Below, one piece after another: positions 24,042 to 31,512 of a stretch of DNA of 64,000 nt (position 1 is its first letter; each line of letters starts with the position of its first letter). The translations under genes were made by a program, and so were the position numbers. The notes under the pieces were generated by a model. That model saw only the letters and a program-made list of their open reading frames with translations. It did no database searches and was not told the origin of the DNA. Source of the DNA: a virus; the IMG/VR virus record IMGVR_UViG_3300037245_001837, positions 1-64,000 of that record; one strand, given 5' to 3'.

Positions 24042-24269
24042 ATGAATTTAGATTACGTAAAAAAAACAAGAGGATTAGATTTCGTTAAAAAAGGAATGCG
24101 AGTTGAGCAAACTGAAATGAAACAAAGTGGTGTAATTGTCGGAGGTAACAGATCAGGAAATATAGATGTTAAGTTTGATGGAAATAAACATACGGACAAT
24201 TGCCATCCCACATATATGATGAAGTATTTTGATGATAATGGTAATGTTATTAAAGAATACAAGGATTAA
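24042..24269 (+). CDS. hypothetical protein with small beta-barrel-like pattern (75 aa)
   Basis: The sequence KKGMRVEQTEMKQSGVIVGG then GNIDVKFDGNKHTDNCHP and MKYFDDNGNVI has the strand-Gly-strand layout of an SH3-like or KOW-type barrel, as in small phage proteins with a G-x-I-x-G-x-x-x-x-N-I-x-V-x-FDG core. Binding target unknown. The stop shares its last base with the next ATG. Confidence 0.6.
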   Translation: MNLDYVKKTRGLDFVKKGMRVEQTEMKQSGVIVGGNRSGNIDVKFDGNKHTDNCHPTYMMKYFDDNGNVIKEYKD

Positions 24270-24463
24270 TGAAATACTCCAAAAGAAATATTGTCCACAG
24301 TAAAAACAACAGGACTACATGGCTAGAGCGAAACTTTGATTTCACTCATGGTTGTGGATGGTTCTGCCAAATATATGATGAACATTACAACATCGGTTTT
24401 GGGTTTAGTAAAAATAAATTCACAGCATATAGAACAGCAATTAATAATTTAAAAAGCAAGTAA
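24269..24463 (+). CDS. hypothetical protein (64 aa)
   Basis: A small basic protein with several Trp and aromatic residues (TWLERNFDFTHGCGWFCQIY). It begins at the last base of the upstream stop and ends directly before the next ATG, so it is probably coupled to both. No known domain. Confidence 0.6.
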   Translation: MKYSKRNIVHSKNNRTTWLERNFDFTHGCGWFCQIYDEHYNIGFGFSKNKFTAYRTAINNLKSK

Positions 24464-24829
24464 ATGTCAAAAATAGCAAAGATGGAAAACATCATTGAAG
24501 AAATCAAACAAGAGAGATTTAAACAGGATGCCAAATGGGGTGAACAAAACCACCCTTGTTTAGATCAAACATTATTAAATAGAAAAGAAGGTTGTACACC
24601 TCAAAGAATGACAGAAGAATATGGTATTCCTTCTGAATTAAAGGCAAAGCAATCATGCGATAGTAAAGCTGAGAAAGGAGAATGTACATGGGCTGATATT
24701 GCACTTGAAGAGTTCTCGGAATCGATTAGCACATTTGACATTCATAAACGTAGAGAAGAATTAATTCAATTAGCTGCTGTTGTAGTTGCTTGGGTTGAAA
24801 AAATTGATAGAGATATTCAAAAACAGTAG
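24464..24829 (+). CDS. MazG-like NTP pyrophosphohydrolase-related protein
   Basis: Residues 8-28 (IIEEIKQERFKQDAKWGEQN) and 75-115 (WADIALEEFSESISTFD, then RREELIQLAAVVVAWVEKI) follow a phage family related to all-alpha NTP pyrophosphatases. The acidic cluster ALEEFSES corresponds to the metal-binding EExxE helix, with one position weaker than in MazG. Such enzymes clean nucleotide pools or counter alarmone signalling; here the assignment is by pattern. Confidence 0.7.
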   Translation: MSKIAKMENIIEEIKQERFKQDAKWGEQNHPCLDQTLLNRKEGCTPQRMTEEYGIPSELKAKQSCDSKAEKGECTWADIALEEFSESISTFDIHKRREELIQLAAVVVAWVEKIDRDIQKQ

Positions 24830-24834
24830 AATCA

Positions 24835-25191
24835 ATGATACCAATACATCAAACAAGAACACAAGAAGAGTTTGCCAATTGCCTACAAGCTTGTGTGGCT
24901 TCATATTTTGAATTCCCATTGGAGAATGTTCCTAATTTTATGTTATTCAAAGATAATTGGTGGGATGCATTGCACTGGTACTTTTTTTCTCTTGGATACG
25001 ATATTGGACACATAAACAAATTACCCCCAGAGGATGGGAAATATTACATCGTTTCTGAAGAGTTTGGAGATAATTATAATTATTCCCATGCCGTTATTTG
25101 GAAAGACGGGAAAATAGTGCATGATCCTTTAAATTACAAAAGCGGTAAAAGAGGAACTATTGTCGGATATTATTGGATAAGTAAAAGGTAA
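24835..25191 (+). CDS. papain-like cysteine peptidase-fold protein
   Basis: A 118-residue protein with a Cys-His-Asp set in papain-like order: NCLQACVAS (C16 and C20), SHAVI (H85) and HDPLN (D97). The motif NC-x-QAC-x-ASY-x-x-x-P-x-x-x-VPNF belongs to a small phage and bacterial family of this fold. It could be a peptidase, amidase or deamidase acting on a host protein. No signal peptide, so it acts in the cytoplasm. Six bp after the MazG-like gene. Confidence 0.7.
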   Translation: MIPIHQTRTQEEFANCLQACVASYFEFPLENVPNFMLFKDNWWDALHWYFFSLGYDIGHINKLPPEDGKYYIVSEEFGDNYNYSHAVIWKDGKIVHDPLNYKSGKRGTIVGYYWISKR

Positions 25192-25214
25192 CAAACTAAA
25201 ATTAAAAAGTAGTT

Positions 25215-25433
25215 ATGGCGATATATGTAGGCAATAAAAAAATTAATGAGATCAAGTCAATTTCAGTTGTTCACGACGTACTGGAAGAAATTTTAATGAG
25301 TGAAGCTGAATTCCTTGAGGATAGACCTGAATTTTGGACAGATGAACAAAAGGAACTTTACGACTTATTGAACACCTTAAATCAAAGGGTTATAGAAAAG
25401 GCAATTGAAATAATTGAATCACGAAAACAGTAG
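25215..25433 (+). CDS. hypothetical protein (72 aa)
   Basis: Starts MAIYVGNKKINEIKSISVVH and continues with two acidic helices. It ends KQ-stop inside a repeated junction (AAACAGTAGTTATG at 25425-25438). Its own start is in a related context (AAAGTAGTT-ATG). Function unknown. Confidence 0.6.
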   Translation: MAIYVGNKKINEIKSISVVHDVLEEILMSEAEFLEDRPEFWTDEQKELYDLLNTLNQRVIEKAIEIIESRKQ

Positions 25434-25438
25434 TTATG
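25425..25438 (+). repeat. gene-junction repeat copy 1
   Basis: AAACAGTAGTTATG covers the last codons, the TAG stop and the next ATG. Exact copies recur at 25862-25875 and 26008-26021; shorter matches occur at 24820-24830 and 25205-25217. Confidence 0.7.
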
Positions 25439-25648
25439 ACAAAGGACGAATTAATCACAAAGCAGCAACTCCAGATAGAAGAGTATAAAAAAACTATCGA
25501 ATCTAACAACGAGCTAAAGAAAAAGATAATAAGTAAATTCTATAGTATAGGACAACCATTAAACGACAACATATTAAACATGGATAAAAAGCAAATGGCA
25601 TGGTGTTTTGAAGTAGTGGAATTATCTCAGCAAATAAACCAAAACTAG
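25436..25648 (+). CDS. coiled-coil hypothetical protein (70 aa)
   Basis: Residues 5-40 form a clear coiled coil (KQQLQIEEYKKTIESNN), followed by a short C-terminal segment (DKKQMAWCFEVVELSQQ). Probably oligomeric. Function unknown. Confidence 0.6.
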   Translation: MTKDELITKQQLQIEEYKKTIESNNELKKKIISKFYSIGQPLNDNILNMDKKQMAWCFEVVELSQQINQN

Positions 25649-25653
25649 ACGAT

Positions 25654-25863
25654 ATGAAACAAGCATTTGTATTTTACGCATGGTTCCAAGGCTCTAGTGA
25701 TTTCGAACCTTTTATTGCAAGAGTATTGGATAACACATCGAATCCTAATTCATGGAGAATAGACAACCATGATAAAACCTATATGTTTGCACTAAAAGAA
25801 GCCTACATAAAGGAAGCAACGCATGACGAGATAAATATCCATGTCAATCGTAAATCTAATTAA
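25654..25863 (+). CDS. hypothetical protein (69 aa)
   Basis: A small protein with an aromatic start (MKQAFVFYAWFQGSSDFEPF) and a C-terminal strand. No signal peptide, although the first 11 residues are hydrophobic. Its stop lies 9 bp before the next ATG, within the second copy of the junction repeat. Confidence 0.55.
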   Translation: MKQAFVFYAWFQGSSDFEPFIARVLDNTSNPNSWRIDNHDKTYMFALKEAYIKEATHDEINIHVNRKSN

Positions 25864-25875
25864 ACAGTAGTTATG
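25862..25875 (+). repeat. gene-junction repeat copy 2
   Basis: Second exact copy of AAACAGTAGTTATG, here covering the TAA of the upstream gene and the ATG of the 47-residue gene at 25873. Confidence 0.7.
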
Positions 25876-26016
25876 TCAAATACTTTCCAAATATGGCTTA
25901 TGAGCCAAAAATATTACAGAAAAGAAGGATCATTGCTTTGGTATAGAGATAATTTATTAGTGAAAGCGAAAGAACTTTCTGGAAAATTAAGGGAATTTAA
26001 AAACATTAAACAGTAG
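25873..26016 (+). CDS. small hypothetical protein (47 aa)
   Basis: ATG at 25873 to TAG 26014-26016, product MSNTFQIWLMSQKYYRKEGS then a basic helix ending FKNIKQ. It lies between copies 2 and 3 of the junction repeat, so the whole gene could be exchanged as a unit. Function unknown. Confidence 0.55.
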   Translation: MSNTFQIWLMSQKYYRKEGSLLWYRDNLLVKAKELSGKLREFKNIKQ

Positions 26017-26021
26017 TTATG
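26008..26021 (+). repeat. gene-junction repeat copy 3
   Basis: Third exact copy of AAACAGTAGTTATG, linking the 47-residue gene to the 59-residue gene at 26019. Confidence 0.7.
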
Positions 26022-26198
26022 GAAAACACTAAGAATTACAAAAAAATAGCCAATTACATCAAAAAACAAGGTTATACATGGACTGTTGAAGATGCAATCG
26101 AGTTGTATAAGAAAAAGGAAAATGGGGAGTACATAAGTTATACAGCAAATGATATTGTTGGTCGTTTTCCAGAAGAAATAAAATCACTAATACAGTAG
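26019..26198 (+). CDS. small hypothetical protein (59 aa)
   Basis: ATG at 26019 to TAG 26196-26198. A basic N-terminal helix (NTKNYKKIANYIKKQGYTW) and an acidic second half (EDAIELYKKKENGEYISY). No known domain. Its last codons again read CAG-TAG, like the preceding genes. Confidence 0.55.
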   Translation: MENTKNYKKIANYIKKQGYTWTVEDAIELYKKKENGEYISYTANDIVGRFPEEIKSLIQ

Positions 26199-26205
26199 GT
26201 TAAAC

Positions 26206-26233
26206 AGCGATCCTACTATTTAAGAAAATCGCT
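26206..26233 (+). other. short inverted repeat
   Basis: AGCGAT (26206-26211) complements ATCGCT (26228-26233) across 16 bases, in the 61-bp gap before the gene at 26260. No T-run follows. It may be a regulatory hairpin or chance. Confidence 0.25.
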
Positions 26234-26259
26234 TAAAACTTAAATAACAAATAAAAATT

Positions 26260-26535
26260 ATGATTACAACAGAGATGCCAAAGTATCAAAGTCACAAAAA
26301 AGTATGGGCTTTAAAAATTAAATCCATCGTAAGAGATGGTGAAGGTGAAAATAGAGAAACGGATGGAAGTGCGATGATTACTCCAGAAGAGGATGGGTAT
26401 GAACCATTTAAAGTTAGTCCTGAATATATGGGCAAACATAAACCACAAGTAGGTGGTTATTATGTTCAGTACGATGGTGGCTACGAGTCTTTTTCTCCTG
26501 CCGATGCTTTTGAAGGTGGATACACTTTAATTTAA
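26260..26535 (+). CDS. conserved phage protein (KVWALKIKSI...GGYYVQY family)
   Basis: The protein reads KYQSHKKVWALKIKSIVRDG, then GYEPFKVSPEYMGKHKPQVGG and YYVQYDGGYESFSPADAFEGGY. This is a family found across many phages and prophages, with the conserved K-x-V-x-ALKI start and the DGY-x-S-x-SP-x-x-FE-x-GY end. The function is not known. It converges on the minus-strand regulator with 2 bp between stops. Confidence 0.75.
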   Translation: MITTEMPKYQSHKKVWALKIKSIVRDGEGENRETDGSAMITPEEDGYEPFKVSPEYMGKHKPQVGGYYVQYDGGYESFSPADAFEGGYTLI

Positions 26536-26537
26536 AT

Positions 26538-27023
26538 CTAAGAATTAAAGTAATTTCCCAAAACACTTTTAACTTTACTTTCAACATCAAGTTCAGTTTT
26601 TCTATTTTTAGATATAAATAAACTAGTATTTGAAAGTGAATTATAAAACTCTTTAACAATACTGATGCTTTTATCAGTTAGCTTAAAGAGTTTTGTGTTG
26701 TTGTTAGAATAATCCTCAACAATATATTCAGCTATCAATAAATAATCCAGTTTAATTTTACGATCAATAACCATAACAGTAAATTCAAAAAGATTTAATT
26801 CTTTTAAATAGATAAGAACCAAAAGCCAATCATAGTCTAATCCATATTTAACAGTTAATTTTTGAAGGCTAAATATAGTATATGCTGTATTCAATTTATC
26901 ACTCTCAACAACTAAGGTTTTCTTATCAAATAACACCTCACTAGTTAATGAAACCTTCTTAACACTCCTGATGTTAAGGCTTTTTTCTCGCTTAGTATCT
27001 ATTTTTCTTATTTTCATTACCAT
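26538..27023 (-). CDS. winged-helix (MarR/PadR-like) regulator candidate
   Basis: A 161-residue basic protein. Residues about 65-140 fit a winged helix: LDYDWLLVLIYLKELNLFEF, a second helix pair around KLDYLLIAEYIV, then a wing KLFKLTDKSISIVKEFYNSL, as in MarR/PadR-type proteins (the usual T-x-KG is TDKS here). It is the only minus-strand gene in the first 37 kb and stands between the accessory and late regions, so it is a good candidate for the early/late switch or a repressor. A leaderless-type promoter lies immediately upstream. The second ATG six bases in is an alternative start. Confidence 0.7.
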   Translation of the reverse strand: MVMKIRKIDTKREKSLNIRSVKKVSLTSEVLFDKKTLVVESDKLNTAYTIFSLQKLTVKYGLDYDWLLVLIYLKELNLFEFTVMVIDRKIKLDYLLIAEYIVEDYSNNNTKLFKLTDKSISIVKEFYNSLSNTSLFISKNRKTELDVESKVKSVLGNYFNS

Positions 27024-27027
27024 ACTG

Positions 27028-27058
27028 CTAAAATAAATTATTTTTCGTAGATTAGCAA
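27028..27058 (-). promoter_or_regulatory. promoter of the minus-strand regulator, leaderless type
   Basis: Read on the minus strand: TTG (27058-27056), a 20-bp spacer, TATTTTAG (27035-27028; one mismatch to TAnnTTTG) and then only four bases before the ATG at 27023. This is the same geometry as the promoters of the XRE gene at 21021 and the ribbon-helix-helix gene at 60429. Confidence 0.55.
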
Positions 27059-27089
27059 TTCATTAGATTAATTAAATCAAAACACTATT

Positions 27090-27440
27090 ATGAAAAAAAT
27101 CTTTTTTGTATTATTAACGGTATTCATGATTACTTTATCTTTTGCTGACACATTTGAGAATGATGTTGGTGATAAATATAAAATCGAAAATACCCAAAAC
27201 TTAGATGTGATGACAGCAACATTAAATGTTGTTGAAATTCCATTATTCAGCAATCAGTTATTAAGAGATGAAATTAGTAATGATTTTATTCTTTTATGTA
27301 ATGATTCTGGAGAAGAAGAAATTGTAGGCTGTATGATTCTTAAACTTCCTGATATTGATAGGATACAAAATCATTATAAAAACAGAACTTACCGTAATTA
27401 TAAAACAAGAACAGCGGGAGGACTACCCTATGTCTGCTAA
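27090..27440 (+). CDS. small exported protein of unknown function
   Basis: The first 20 residues (MKKIFFVLLTVFMITLSFAD) are a typical signal peptide with a probable cut after SFA. The mature part of about 97 residues is acidic with two late cysteines (LLCNDSGEEEIVGC) that could pair in the periplasm. It sits alone between the minus-strand regulator and two terminators, so it is its own transcription unit. It may change the host envelope, for example superinfection exclusion, but this is only inferred from position and export. Confidence 0.7.
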   Translation: MKKIFFVLLTVFMITLSFADTFENDVGDKYKIENTQNLDVMTATLNVVEIPLFSNQLLRDEISNDFILLCNDSGEEEIVGCMILKLPDIDRIQNHYKNRTYRNYKTRTAGGLPYVC

Positions 27441-27461
27441 ACATATCATATAAAATTATTT

Positions 27462-27496
27462 AAAAACCGTTAAACATTGATTTAACGGTTTTTTTT
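27462..27496 (+). terminator. rho-independent terminator
   Basis: AAAAACCGTTAAA (27462-27474) pairs perfectly with TTTAACGGTTTTT (27481-27493) around the loop CATTGA, with further T residues after it. It ends the exported-protein gene. Confidence 0.85.
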
Positions 27497-27523
27497 ATTT
27501 AATTTAGCAACGTTTTTATTATT

Positions 27524-27541
27524 ATCACGAACCTTTGTGAT
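27524..27541 (+). promoter_or_regulatory. palindrome, possible operator
   Basis: ATCACGAACCTTTGTGAT is a palindrome with one mismatched pair (7 of 8 pairs per half plus centre). It contains AACCTTTG, one base from the -7 box TAnnTTTG. It lies between the two terminators ahead of the late genes. A regulator-binding site is possible. Confidence 0.35.
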
Positions 27542-27546
27542 GCTAT

Positions 27547-27581
27547 ACACCTCTATTAATCCATTTTAATAGGGGTGTTTT
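27547..27581 (+). terminator. second rho-independent terminator in tandem
   Basis: A13-bp stem, bases 27547-27559 with 27566-27578 (ACACCTCTATTAA against TTAATAGGGGTGT, one G-U pair), encloses the loop TCCATT and runs into a T-run. Together with the hairpin at 27462 it insulates the late region. Confidence 0.8.
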
Positions 27582-27645
27582 TATGTCTTTTCCATAAATT
27601 CCAGAAACATTACCACTACCAACCACATGTATTCTTTTTAGTTTT

Positions 27646-27653
27646 TATGTTTG
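27646..27653 (+). promoter_or_regulatory. late promoter -7 box candidate upstream of the capsid operon
   Basis: TATGTTTG matches TAnnTTTG fully and lies 25 bp before the ATG at 27679. No good TTG is found 20 bp upstream, so activation by a phage factor is possible. It follows the tandem terminators in a 98-bp stretch that has no other feature. Confidence 0.5.
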
Positions 27654-27678
27654 CATTAGAAATAATAAATATCAAATA

Positions 27679-28875
27679 ATGGAAACTAATGAAAGTAATG
27701 TAAAAGTTTTTGGAACACCTCAACCTGTTACAGAAACACAAAGTCCTACAGTAGAAACCAAAAAAGTTGAACCTACTACTCCAATAGTTGAAACTCCAAA
27801 ACAAGAAGTTAAACAGGAAACTGTTATACCTAAAGTTGAGGAAAAAAAAGTTGAAACTACTAAAGTAGAAGATAAAACCAAAAAAGTTGAAACTGCAAAA
27901 ACAGATAAAACTGAAAAGAAATCTGATTTCAAAGTATCTTTTGAAAATGAAGTTAAAAAAACTACCGAATCAACCACTAAACAGGAAACTGTTAGTGTTA
28001 CTGAAGAAGTTGTTGCAAAATTTCTTAAAGACACTTATAACATTGAAGTCGAAAAATTATCAGATTTATCAAAAAAGGAAATATTACCTGAATCGGTAGC
28101 CAAGTTTGCAAAGTTTAACAAAGAAACAGGTCGAGGAATCGATGATTTCTATAACGCTCAAAAAGATTGGGTAAAAGAATCCAAAGATGATACGATTAAA
28201 GAGTTCTACAAATATCAATATCCTGACATGTCTGAAGAAGATATTGATACAAGACTAGACCTTATTAAAGTTTCAAAAGATGATGAAGATGAGTTAGAAG
28301 AAAGAGACTTGAAACAACGAAAGTTAGATTATAATACGGAACATTCAAAAGCGTTGAGTTTTATGGACAAAAAATCTAAAGAGTTTCAAACACCTTTAGA
28401 AAATCAAACTGTTCAACCAAAAAAACAAACCCCAGAAGAAATAGCGGAAACGTATAAACCTTATTGGGATGCTAGAGATAAATCGTTAAGTAAACTAAAA
28501 GAAATTAAGATTGATCTTAATGGTATTGGAGATATTAAATTAGAAGTTTCAGACGAACATCGTGATTTAATTTCAAAACATACTGAAACAGAAGAATCTT
28601 TTTTTGGTCGTTGGAAAGATGATAAAGGAATTATTCAAACAGACAAAAGTTCATTAGACACATTATGGTCTATTCCAGAAATTAGACAAAATTTAATTTC
28701 TAGTATGCTTGAACAAGCAAACACATTAATACTTGAAAATTTCTCTAAAAACAACAGAAATGTTACTTTAGATAAAATTGCTCAAGTTAATGAAAATGAA
28801 AGTGGAGCATCCGTTAAAGTTGTTGGAGATCAAAATAGCCAACAAGAAAAGAAAATGGGTTCACCACTATTTTAA
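27679..28875 (+). CDS. putative scaffolding protein
   Basis: A 398-residue highly charged protein directly before the major capsid gene. The N-terminal 120 residues are low-complexity Lys/Thr/Val/Glu/Pro (TQSPTVETKKVEPTTPIVET and similar near-repeats). The rest is helical with an acidic region (DDEDELEERDLKQRKLDY) and a predicted coiled coil. Composition, position and lack of enzymatic motifs fit a scaffold or capsid assembly protein. Homology to a named scaffold is not shown. Confidence 0.65.
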   Translation: METNESNVKVFGTPQPVTETQSPTVETKKVEPTTPIVETPKQEVKQETVIPKVEEKKVETTKVEDKTKKVETAKTDKTEKKSDFKVSFENEVKKTTESTTKQETVSVTEEVVAKFLKDTYNIEVEKLSDLSKKEILPESVAKFAKFNKETGRGIDDFYNAQKDWVKESKDDTIKEFYKYQYPDMSEEDIDTRLDLIKVSKDDEDELEERDLKQRKLDYNTEHSKALSFMDKKSKEFQTPLENQTVQPKKQTPEEIAETYKPYWDARDKSLSKLKEIKIDLNGIGDIKLEVSDEHRDLISKHTETEESFFGRWKDDKGIIQTDKSSLDTLWSIPEIRQNLISSMLEQANTLILENFSKNNRNVTLDKIAQVNENESGASVKVVGDQNSQQEKKMGSPLF

Positions 28876-28898
28876 AAAAATTAAAACACTAAACGATT

Positions 28899-30296
28899 AT
28901 GGCACTTACAAACGTACCAACAAACCCTCACAATAATACATCACCGAATGTATTAGATAACGGGAATTATGCAGACCCTTTTGCAATTGCAGCAGTAGTT
29001 GCAGCACAACAAGGTTTGCCACAAGACCTTTTAGACCAAGTACATACTGATTGCGCAGCATTAGTAAAAAACTCTTGGTTAGGATTTTTAGATATGTTCC
29101 AAATGAACATGTCATTTGAAACTGATTATATTCAGTTTATTGAGACTACTACTCCAGACTACGTTATTGATGATGACGGTGCTGTAACAAGAGTAGCTGA
29201 TGTTTTTACTATCGATTGGTCAGCAGTAGAAGGATGGGAAGTAGGAGAAGAAGCTTTTTTCTTTAGATTAGAAGATGTTGTTCAGATTTATGACGGAACA
29301 GTTGTTGAAACTGGTGTTATTACCGCAATTAATAAAGCAGCAAACACTTTTACAGCAATCACTAGAGATGGTGCTGCTTGGACAGGTGCAGTTTCAGATA
29401 TTACCGTTCAGGTAATTGGTGGAGATCATGACAAAGGCTCATGTGGTCCCGAAGCTCTTTTAGAATTGAGAAAAACGAAGTCTAAGACTCAAAAAATGCA
29501 AATTATCAAAGATGCTATCAAAAATAGCGGAGGTAATAAATATCAATATTGTTTCCCTAATGGTGAAGTAATGTGGTATGATGATAATACTTTAGAACTT
29601 GATCGAAGATTAAACACTAAAATTGCAACAACATTGTTGTTAGAAATTGAAAGTGATGTAGCTTCTCCTGCTTATGCAGCAGGTAAATATGGTTCTTTAG
29701 GATTATTTGCTAATCTTGAAGTTAACGGACTTGTTAATACTGGATACTTAACTACTTTAGCTCACGTACAAGCATTAACTGCTTATTGGGATACTTTAGG
29801 ATATGAAAACAGAGAATTTGTAGCTCACGTTGATCAAACACAAGTTAGACATTTTGAAACAATTGCAGGTGAAATTGCAACTTCATTAAATATCCAACTT
29901 AATGTTGAATTAAGAAATGCTCCTGATAACTTTGCAAAATATGGATTCAGTTCTATTTTAGTTGATGGTTATACTATCAATTTCACTAAATGGGAATTAA
30001 CTACTGGTAACAGTCCTCTAGGTAAAAATAGAATTCAAGAAGCTATGCCAAAAGGAATTATAATGCCGATGGGAACAGTTCCTACGAAAATTAACGGTGT
30101 TGAAAAACGAGTTCCTTATATCTTTAAAGCATACCAAGATCACGGTAAATTAGGTAAAGGTGGTATGGTAAGAACATATATGACTGGTGGATTTGCAGGT
30201 GGAAATGGTTCTAACTGTGAATATCTTAAAACAGATAAATCAACAACAGTAGCTATTATAGCAGTATGTCCAGAAGCGATAACTTTGATAAAATAA
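28899..30296 (+). CDS. major capsid protein
   Basis: A 465-residue protein in the expected place after the scaffold and before a terminator, with the size of crAss-like capsid proteins. An N-terminal arm rich in Asn/Ala (residues 1-60) is followed by a helix and an inserted beta domain at about 125-185 (VVQIYDGTVVETGVITAI and on). An HK97-like core follows, with a long helix (LDRRLNTKIATTLLLEIE) and a C-terminal beta part (RTYMTGGFAGGNGSNCEY). It should form the icosahedral shell. The call rests on size, layout and context. Confidence 0.75.
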   Translation: MALTNVPTNPHNNTSPNVLDNGNYADPFAIAAVVAAQQGLPQDLLDQVHTDCAALVKNSWLGFLDMFQMNMSFETDYIQFIETTTPDYVIDDDGAVTRVADVFTIDWSAVEGWEVGEEAFFFRLEDVVQIYDGTVVETGVITAINKAANTFTAITRDGAAWTGAVSDITVQVIGGDHDKGSCGPEALLELRKTKSKTQKMQIIKDAIKNSGGNKYQYCFPNGEVMWYDDNTLELDRRLNTKIATTLLLEIESDVASPAYAAGKYGSLGLFANLEVNGLVNTGYLTTLAHVQALTAYWDTLGYENREFVAHVDQTQVRHFETIAGEIATSLNIQLNVELRNAPDNFAKYGFSSILVDGYTINFTKWELTTGNSPLGKNRIQEAMPKGIIMPMGTVPTKINGVEKRVPYIFKAYQDHGKLGKGGMVRTYMTGGFAGGNGSNCEYLKTDKSTTVAIIAVCPEAITLIK

Positions 30297-30336
30297 TCAA
30301 TTTAAAGAAATAAAGAAATCCATTATTTCTATTTTT

Positions 30337-30375
30337 AAAACCGATACAAGATTAATTTCGAGTATCGGTTTTTTT
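30337..30375 (+). terminator. rho-independent terminator after the capsid gene
   Basis: AAAACCGATAC (30337-30347) pairs with GTATCGGTTTT (30362-30372) around a 14-base loop and is followed by T residues. It would end or attenuate the scaffold-capsid transcript. Confidence 0.85.
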
Positions 30376-30414
30376 ATTGAAAATAGTCCATTTTTTTTTA
30401 TCGAGATTTATTGT

Positions 30415-30422
30415 TACATTTG
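30415..30422 (+). promoter_or_regulatory. late promoter -7 box candidate
   Basis: TACATTTG fits TAnnTTTG and lies 24 bp before the ATG at 30447, just after a terminator. A T-run instead of TTG occupies the -33 area. Confidence 0.55.
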
Positions 30423-30446
30423 GTTAATCTTAAAAATAGAAATATA

Positions 30447-31214
30447 ATGGCTAACTTCAGAACATTAAAACCGCAAAGAGCAGCAGTTATTGTACAACAA
30501 CCAATTGTATATTATCAAAGAAACTCAAAAGGAAAAACAACAAAAAAACGTCATATTCAGTACGTTGAAGATTTAGAAACAATCTTTGTTGATGAGCAAA
30601 GAAAACTTGTTGACAATCCAAAACCTTCACCAATTTACATTGCAAAAGGAGTATTAAAAATAGATGATGACAACTTACCTATGTTGGAATTAATGAGCAA
30701 ACACCCTCATAATCAAGCTAACGGAGGTACTTTATTCAGATTAGTTGATGTTGAAAAAGATGATCTTTATGAAGTAAAGCAATCTGAAAAAATAGATAAA
30801 GCTAGAGCATCCTTAATTGATATGGATGACAATTTAATTAGAGCTGTCGCAGCTTGGTTCTTAGGTCATAGCTTTATCAGCAAAAGTATTCTAAAACTTA
30901 AAAAGACTTTAAGAAGTAAATTGGAAATGAACTTCAAATTAACCGATGGTAAAACATTTTTCGTTGATGCTTTTACAGAATTTATCGAAGAAAAAAACAA
31001 CGAAGAAAAGTTAATGGTTATGTTAGCTATTCAAAAAGGTATAATTACCATTATCAATGGTAAAACAGTTGCTTGGGGTAATTCCGATGAACCTATTTAT
31101 AATGGTTCACAACCAAATTACATTGTTCGTGAATTTTCTGTTTGGGTTAAGAATGATGAAGAAGGAAGAAACGTATTAAAACTTATCGCAGAGAAAATTT
31201 CTAACTTAAAATAA
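30447..31214 (+). CDS. head-region protein of unknown function (256 aa)
   Basis: A TTG codon at 30411 would extend the frame across the promoter box, so the ATG at 30447 (AATATA-ATG) is the better start. The first 100 residues are basic and strand-rich (NFRTLKPQRAAVIVQQPIVY), the next 80 helical (LIDMDDNLIRAVAAWFLG). It may be a head decoration, completion or assembly protein because it lies between the capsid and neck genes. No family recognised. Confidence 0.65.
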   Translation: MANFRTLKPQRAAVIVQQPIVYYQRNSKGKTTKKRHIQYVEDLETIFVDEQRKLVDNPKPSPIYIAKGVLKIDDDNLPMLELMSKHPHNQANGGTLFRLVDVEKDDLYEVKQSEKIDKARASLIDMDDNLIRAVAAWFLGHSFISKSILKLKKTLRSKLEMNFKLTDGKTFFVDAFTEFIEEKNNEEKLMVMLAIQKGIITIINGKTVAWGNSDEPIYNGSQPNYIVREFSVWVKNDEEGRNVLKLIAEKISNLK

Positions 31215-31220
31215 ATAATC

Positions 31221-31502
31221 ATGGGGGGAAAAAAAGAATCATTTCAAATTTGTCTTCAAAATAAAGTTAGTAAAGAAATTGAAGAGGTTGAAATCTATAC
31301 GGAGTCAGCAACCGAAAATATCTATCAAAGATTAATTAAGCTTCAATTACAATATTGTAATGATAAAAATGTTAAAATAGTCATGCAAGAATATCTTATT
31401 CAAAAAAATGAATCAGATAAGGGTAAAACATACGAAATGGCAGTTGCAGAATCAAATTGTGATTATTCGTATATTTCAATTATAAAAGAATTAAAAACTT
31501 AA
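31221..31502 (+). CDS. hypothetical head-region protein (93 aa)
   Basis: Strand-rich start (ESFQICLQNKVSKEIEEVEI) and a helical tail. It is in the same transcription unit as the genes before and after it (6 and 10 bp gaps). Function unknown; small head accessory proteins are common at this place. Confidence 0.6.
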   Translation: MGGKKESFQICLQNKVSKEIEEVEIYTESATENIYQRLIKLQLQYCNDKNVKIVMQEYLIQKNESDKGKTYEMAVAESNCDYSYISIIKELKT

Positions 31503-31512
31503 ATAAATAATC

